Part shown: positions 58,948-64,000 of the stretch, piece after piece
How the letters are laid out: every line of letters starts with the position of its first letter
Position numbering within the stretch: position 1 is the first letter of the stretch
DNA from: Macrotis lagotis
Lineage: Eukaryota; Chordata; Mammalia; Peramelemorphia; Peramelidae
Assembly (NCBI RefSeq): GCF_037893015.1
Contig: NC_133662.1
Coordinates: 273,127,444-273,191,443, forward strand
Length of the DNA stretch: 64,000 bases
Direction of reading: 5' to 3'
Position numbers and translations under genes: made by a program
The notes under the pieces: model-generated
Told to the model about the DNA's origin: nothing
The model's input: the letters and a program-made list of their open reading frames with translations, nothing else
The model's database searches: none

Positions 58948-59879
58948 CCTCTGTAGAGTGGCATGAGTGTGTGTGTGTCTACCACAACAAACGGGTCGTT
59001 CTCTTGTTGTTTGTCCTAACCTTTCCTCTCACAAGCAGCTTTTTAAACTTCTCTGTAGATCCTTGTCAGTGTTTCTTTGACCCTCACATGTGTTCCCTGG
59101 GGGCTTGAGAGTAATTGGAATCTACTTAGAGGCCACAGTCCCCTTGGTTCAACTGTGTCTACATTTTCATTCCTCCTTCCTTCTAAACCAAACCCAAGGT
59201 TTTGGGGTGAGTCTTTAAAGCAGAAAGCCCTGACCTTCCTGGTCTCTCCACAGCCATTGAGACCCAAATAGTTATCTAAGATTTATTCCATAACAAGGGA
59301 AGAGGAGCTTGGTCTCCAGGCTGTGGGGTTTGGAGCTCATTGTAATAAGGCCCACAGAGGGTTCAGAAGTGCTGAGGAGAGAGATAATGATGATGCTCTG
59401 GACTAAGAGAAGACAATGGTCACTTATTTGCTCTCTATATAGACTCTTCTCAGTGCTTCCAGAGGGAGAACTGGCTCTAGGGACAAGGGGTTCAATGATG
59501 GTCCTGCTTTGACTCACCAGTCATGAGACCTGGGCCAGATCACTGTTGTCATGGACTCCACTATGGAACACCAGCCCCCATTCCCAAATGGAATATTCCA
59601 GACTTCCTTCTACAGAGATCCTAACATACCAGGGCCTGGCTTTCCTCAGTGCCCCTCCTCACCTTAGGGATATACCAACTTCACCCACCCCAATGACCTC
59701 ACAAAAACCAACATGTAATAGACTCCCATGGACTTTGAAATCAATTGATCGCTCTCTTTTTAAAACAAAGATATTTTCCCAGTTCTAAATGAAAGAAGTG
59801 CCATTTCTATTTTTGGAGACCCCATGATAAATGGAATCCAGCACCCAAACACTAGCTCCTTTGCTTCAGTGACCTCTGA
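58948..59879. other. KRTAP12 upstream flank
   Basis: The usual flank up to about 59.4 kb. A stretch at about 59520-59715 resembles an inverted KRTAP12 3' UTR ('tggactccactatggaacac', 'cctaacataccagggcctgg'). No gene. Confidence 0.5.
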
Positions 59880-60955
59880 CAGAAGGCATATTTTAAAGTG
59901 TCATAAGCTATGCCCTCTCCACTTTCCAGCCTCATTCCCTCTTACTTGTCATATTCTGCTTCAGTCAGCTTTTTCTAGATTTGTTGGTTGTTGGACATTG
60001 CAGACTTGGAGAGAAGTGAAAGTGTCTGGCCCCGGATGATCAGACCAATACACCTTCAGAATACTCTTCTCCAGGTCAACACAAATAGGCCTTGTGGACA
60101 TCTGGAGTGACTACTCTAAATGCCTACATCTCACTTTTCTTTGAGTTATTCCTATCCCTGTTTCAGTAATAGAGCACAGTACCCTCTCTTAAAAGGGCAG
60201 GCCATGCCAGGTGATCCTATATTGCACATATCAATTCTAGAGTTCTTTTTTTTAATTTAATGGGGTTAAGTGGCTTGGCCAAGGTCACACAACTAGGCAA
60301 TTATTAAGGGTCTGAGGCCAGATTTGAGCCTAGGTTCTCCTGACTCCAAGGCTGGTGCTCTATTGACTTGCCATCTTGCTGCCCAGTTCCAGAGTTCTTA
60401 AGAGAGACCTTCAGAGAGTATCCTTGTATCACTTTTTTCTAATTTCTCCCCCATATTGAGCTTTTGTCTTGTGTGAGTTCTCCATAAAATAGTCTTTTTG
60501 GCATTTGAACATTGTGACCAGTCCATTGGAGTTGTGCTCTATGGCACAATGTTTCAATGTTTGGCAGTTTAGCTGGAGAAAGGACCACAGTGTCTGTGTT
60601 CCTGTCTTGCAAGTCATTCTTCAGAATCTTCATCAAAGAATTCAATTGGAAATGATTCAGTTGTCTGGCTTGGTACTGGGAGATTGGCTTGGTGTCATAG
60701 GAATCCATCAATGAGATCAGCACAATGGCTCTAGACCTTCAGGTTGGTAATCAGTCTAATATCTCTTTTCTCGCACACTTTCCTTGGAGACTCCTAAACA
60801 GTGAACTAGTTTTGGCAGTGCCTGTGTCAAGCTTGGTAAGACTATGTACATCTCTAGAAAGTACATGGAAGGACAAGTCCTTGTGTTTATATGGAGATAT
60901 GTGGTCAGTGGAATTTGACATCTCCATCCACCTTGACCTTCCCTATGGAAGATAG
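59880..60955 (-). mobile_element. RTE/R4-like LINE fragment
   Basis: The minus-strand frame at 60439-60723 includes LPNIETLCHRAQLQWTGHNV, matching the 'QLRWTGHVVRMP' signature I remember from this kind of LINE. Relatives at 6.18 and 19.14 kb. A SINE lies inside. Clade uncertain. Confidence 0.65.
60245..60387 (-). mobile_element. tRNA-derived SINE
   Basis: Antisense, with 'agagttctt' on both sides (about 60238 and 60391). Confidence 0.82.
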
Positions 60956-61738
60956 CTCCTCCTTCCCCCTCTGACTTTCTGTTTCTGCACACAGAGGGTT
61001 CCTTTGGAACGGTCATGTCCCTGAGATGTCCACTAGCTCAAAATCAGCCCCAGAATGGTTTAGGGCTTTATTGTCCTGGTGATGTTGATGGTGAGTTGTT
61101 TGGGCTCTGGTAGAGCAAAGGGTCCTGGAGGTTGCCTGAATGCTGGGTATGCAGGGACTGCCTGCAAAGGGCACCTCTCCAGGTAGGCTCCCATGTGCCA
61201 TGGCTGCCCTGCTGTGAGTCAGACCACCCAACACGGTCATTCTTACATGTTTCCTTGGTGTCCTGGCTCTGGCCTAGGAGTAGTAAGGTGCTGTTCAAAC
61301 CAGGAGAACATTTCTGGCCATTCTCCTTAGACCACTCTCCTGGTGAAGTGGTGGCACATAGACTGAGGCTCCAGAGAGATGACAGGCAGAGTGTATTGGG
61401 CATCCTGCTCCTGAATTGGACACAATGAGATCAGATTTATAAAGCAGGGGAAGAGTTCTAAGGGAAGAGAATCCTAGCCAGGTGGGCAGGTTGATAAGTG
61501 TGCATATGTCACAGGATGGATTGGACAGGGATGAATTGGTACTTAGGTCAGCTTGACCATGGAGAGGTATGTACATAGTAAGATTGTCATTCAATCCCTA
61601 TCTCATGTGACCCTCAGATCTACCCAGGCTGTCTTCTGTGGTCCTTGTGACTTGTGCTCCTCCCCTGCCCTCAGACTGTAATGGACTCAGGATAAGGAAA
61701 GAGAGCGAGTGGGAGTCCAGGAAGGTGAACTGATGCAG
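60956..61738. repeat. Recurrent KRTAP10 downstream segment, copy 8
   Basis: Uninterrupted copy, with 'gggctttattgtcctggtga' at about 61065. Confidence 0.6.
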
Positions 61739-62019
61739 TTTATTGCCAGGTAGGTTCCTGCATGAGGACATCCCTGAATAAGGATGAGGTTGAGATCAGA
61801 CGGCAATACCAGGATAGTGCAGGTTGAACTGGGTCAATGTGGAAACAGGAGCGAAGACCAGGGTCAGCCATGTTTTGGAGGAACTTTGTGGGAGACCCTA
61901 CCTGTGCTGCACAAGTGAGGTGGTCACTTGGACTTTGGTGGCCTGAATGCCTTTGGGATCATGTTGGACAATTGTTTAGCCTGGTGTCTGTGGGATGGAC
62001 CCTGGAGGCCAACAGAAGG

Positions 62020-62801
62020 TTAATAGAGTTTAAGAGGAACAAGTGACCTGTGATCACAGGAGGTGGTGCAGCAGGCAGGTTTGCAGCAGACAGGCTGGCG
62101 GAGACAGGACGCACTGAAGGTGGGGCGGCAGCAGGTGGAGGCCGGACAGCAGGAGGGGGCGCAGCAGCAAGAGGGTTTGTAGGAGAGGGTCACACAGCAG
62201 GGGGGTGGACCACACACGGGCCAGCAGAGGGTCACACAGCAGGAGGCCGGGCAGCAGCAACTGGGCTGGCAGCAGCTGGAGGCCAGACAACAGGCTGTGG
62301 TCACACAGCAGCTGGGCTTGCAGCACACGGGCAGGGCCAGGCAGCAGCTGGGCTGGCAGCAGAGTGGGGCACAGCAGCAGGACTGCACCGCACAGGGAGA
62401 GGCAGTGCAGCTAGGGGCTTGGCAGCAGGACTGCTGGCAGCTGGAAGACCTGCAGCCAGAGGACTGGCAGCAAGACTGCTGGCAGCAAGCTGGTAAGCAG
62501 GAGGAGGTTCAGGTGGCCTGGCAGGGGCTGAGTCCACAGGCTGGCAGGAGGTGCGCAGGCAGCAGACTGGGCGGCACACAAGGGTCAGGCAGGAGGCCGG
62601 CAGGCAGCAGGGGGCCGGGCAGCAGGAGGGCCCACAGCAGCCGGGTTCACAGTAGCTCTCTGGGCAGTTGTCCAGCTGCCAGGATGAGCCCGTGCAGGAA
62701 CTGGGTAAGCAGACGTTGCTGCCACAGCTCACATTACTGGAGCAGACCGAGGCGGCCGAGGCTGTGGGCATGCAGGGCCTGGAAAAGCAGGAGTCTGCTA
62801 T
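62020..62801 (-). pseudogene. KRTAP10: KRTAP10-like pseudogene, start codon lost
   Basis: At the conserved start position the codon is ATA (62799-62801) in place of ATG. The next in-frame Met is the one at 62771 ([17 protein letters not shown]). [16 protein letters not shown] follows. A small deletion near 62540 then shifts the frame, so the SPCQATC block is read out of frame. The 3' part reopens as KAP sequence (62020-62388), lacks the [10 protein letters not shown] block, and runs past the usual stop to end [17 protein letters not shown] box at 62885-62892 and TTTATGGA at 63010-63017 are kept; AATAAA at 61739-61744. Confidence 0.85.
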
Positions 62802-62882
62802 GGTGGGAGCAGCTGTGTGGGGGGGGGTTAGGGTGTGAGGGAAGGTGTAGGGCTGGGGGTGAAGGTGGCACAGCCTGGTGGC

Positions 62883-63017
62883 CTCTTATATCCCTCTGGC
62901 AGGAGGATGTGCCAAGGTGAGACTGAGTCTTCTTCCCTCTTGTTCTACGGGGGCTGCTTCCTTCATAGTCCATTATCGATGGTGCCATTGTCCAGTAGGT
63001 GGCCAGTGGTCCATAAA
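62883..63017 (-). promoter_or_regulatory. KRTAP10 promoter (pseudogene)
   Basis: GATATAAG at 62885-62892 and TTTATGGA at 63010-63017 on the minus strand, unchanged although the CDS is broken. Confidence 0.5.
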
Positions 63018-63849
63018 CATCCTCCATTTGGCTTCAGTTTCCACCGTTTAATAAACATGTCTGAGATCCCTGCTCCTGACCAGACACAGGGCTAAGGCCT
63101 GAGCATCCAGGACAGAAGGGAAAGCTGGTGCATTAAGGGTCACCTGAGCGGAAACCAGGAACTTCTAGGTGATTTCAGGGGAGAACAACACTGGCAAGGA
63201 AGGTCAGGGAGACATCTAGTCCAGGGTCCAAACTGGGAGATCATGGAGCTGAGGAGAAGGTGTAGGAGGGGCACTGTGAGTCTTCCCAGATGCTTGGAGA
63301 GACAGGGAGTATCACGTTGGTTCACCAGGAGGCCCATGTGGCCAGAGGTACCAGTGACACCAAGTAGCATTGTCCAGGAGGTGTGGAGAGTGGGGGAGGG
63401 ATTGGATGGGACTGGGCTTGGCCAACAGCAAAGTAGTTTGTGTTCTGTTTGACAGCGGATCTTTGGGCCATGAATGATGTGATCAAACTGGAGCTTTTGG
63501 ATAGACATTGAGACTTCTTCCATAGAGAAGGAGCCAAAAGAATGGCCTTGATCTGCCTCAGTGGAGCCAAAATCAGATTAAAATGTATGGGGAGGGTAAC
63601 ATTTAGGAAAAGAAATAAAAATACAGAAAAAAGTTGACAATGTCCCATCATAGAGCTTGTTAATATTCAGTCCATATGGATGCTTGTGTATGTGTTAGTG
63701 GTCCTCATTCCCATTTATGTTAGAAATTCCTGATCTGAAAGAGGAAAGACTGAAGACCTTCCTGAGGGGCTACTTCATTGTTCCAGCTGCTGGTGATGGA
63801 GCCATTATCTGGGCTAATCAAAATCTGGGTGTAGAAACTTGTGGATTTG
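63018..63849. other. KRTAP10 upstream flank
   Basis: The usual unit flank; no gene. Confidence 0.55.
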
Positions 63850-64000
63850 GGAGAGTGGAAGAGAGACAGAGAAAGAGGAAGATGGAAAGACAGAGACAGA
63901 GAGACAGAAGCAATCTGAGCCAAAGAAATGGGGAGAAAGACATAGAGAGACTGGGGAGGGACAGTGAAACAGAGAAAGAGAGGTGGAGAGATAGAAAGTC
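63850..64000. repeat. GA-rich tract (continues beyond the window)
   Basis: Start of the purine tract that follows each KRTAP10 flank. Confidence 0.85.

Noticed and set aside
1-64000. CRISPR arrays, operons, bacterial-type regulatory sites
   Set aside because: The sequence is plainly mammalian. The repeats are retroposons, microsatellites and duplicated KAP units, with no regular spacer pattern.

Overview
The window is nuclear DNA of a marsupial. Two things show this. The interspersed repeats are marsupial types: a tRNA-derived SINE of the WSINE/MAR kind on both strands, a CORE-SINE, and L1 3' halves with the marsupial 3' UTR. The genes are hair-fibre genes found only in mammals. The SINE ends in a 'ccattgccttgcaaaaa' tail, which I associate with Australian marsupials more than with opossums; this is a weak inference.

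The genes are one tandem cluster of single-exon, high-cysteine keratin-associated protein (KAP) genes. All 14 loci lie on the minus strand and fall into two families that mostly alternate. Eight are KRTAP10-like (CDS ends near 4.6, 12.4, 22.2, 28.3, 36.6, 44.5, 54.2 and 62.0 kb) and six are KRTAP12-like (15.5, 25.9, 33.9, 41.8, 48.5 and 58.5 kb). In humans KRTAP10 and KRTAP12 are likewise intermixed on 21q22.3, inside an intron of TSPEAR. No TSPEAR exon is visible here. The KAPs are matrix proteins that cross-link hair keratin filaments through disulfides in the hair shaft. Each gene has a TATA box about 80-90 bp upstream of its ATG and an AATAAA signal about 300-370 bp beyond its stop. Ten loci keep the family reading frame with at most small changes at the C-terminus. 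One (28.3 kb) is frameshifted at its C-terminus and reads past its own poly(A) signal. Three (44.5, 58.5 and 62.0 kb) look like pseudogenes.

Layout: 0-4.3 kb is repeat-bearing DNA with no gene. From 4.3 to 22 kb are older, diverged units carrying an RTE/R4-like LINE fragment and L1 insertions. From about 24.4 to 44 kb are 2.5 young tandem duplication units of about 8 kb, each [unidentified 540-bp element - CA tract - KRTAP12 - flank - L1 3' piece - KRTAP10 - flank - GA tract - L1 piece - GA tract]. From 44 to 64 kb are diverged units again, one disrupted by two head-to-head L1 insertions. Polypurine (GA) and CA tracts recur between each KRTAP10 promoter and the next KRTAP12 3' end.

The main interest is the cluster's evolution. 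Variants are distributed among the KRTAP12 copies in a way that no simple duplication tree explains, which points to gene conversion. Flank divergence changes sharply along the duplicated units. One pseudogene carries a perfect short inverted repeat that looks like a template-switch mutation. I found no evidence of a wholly new kind of system.
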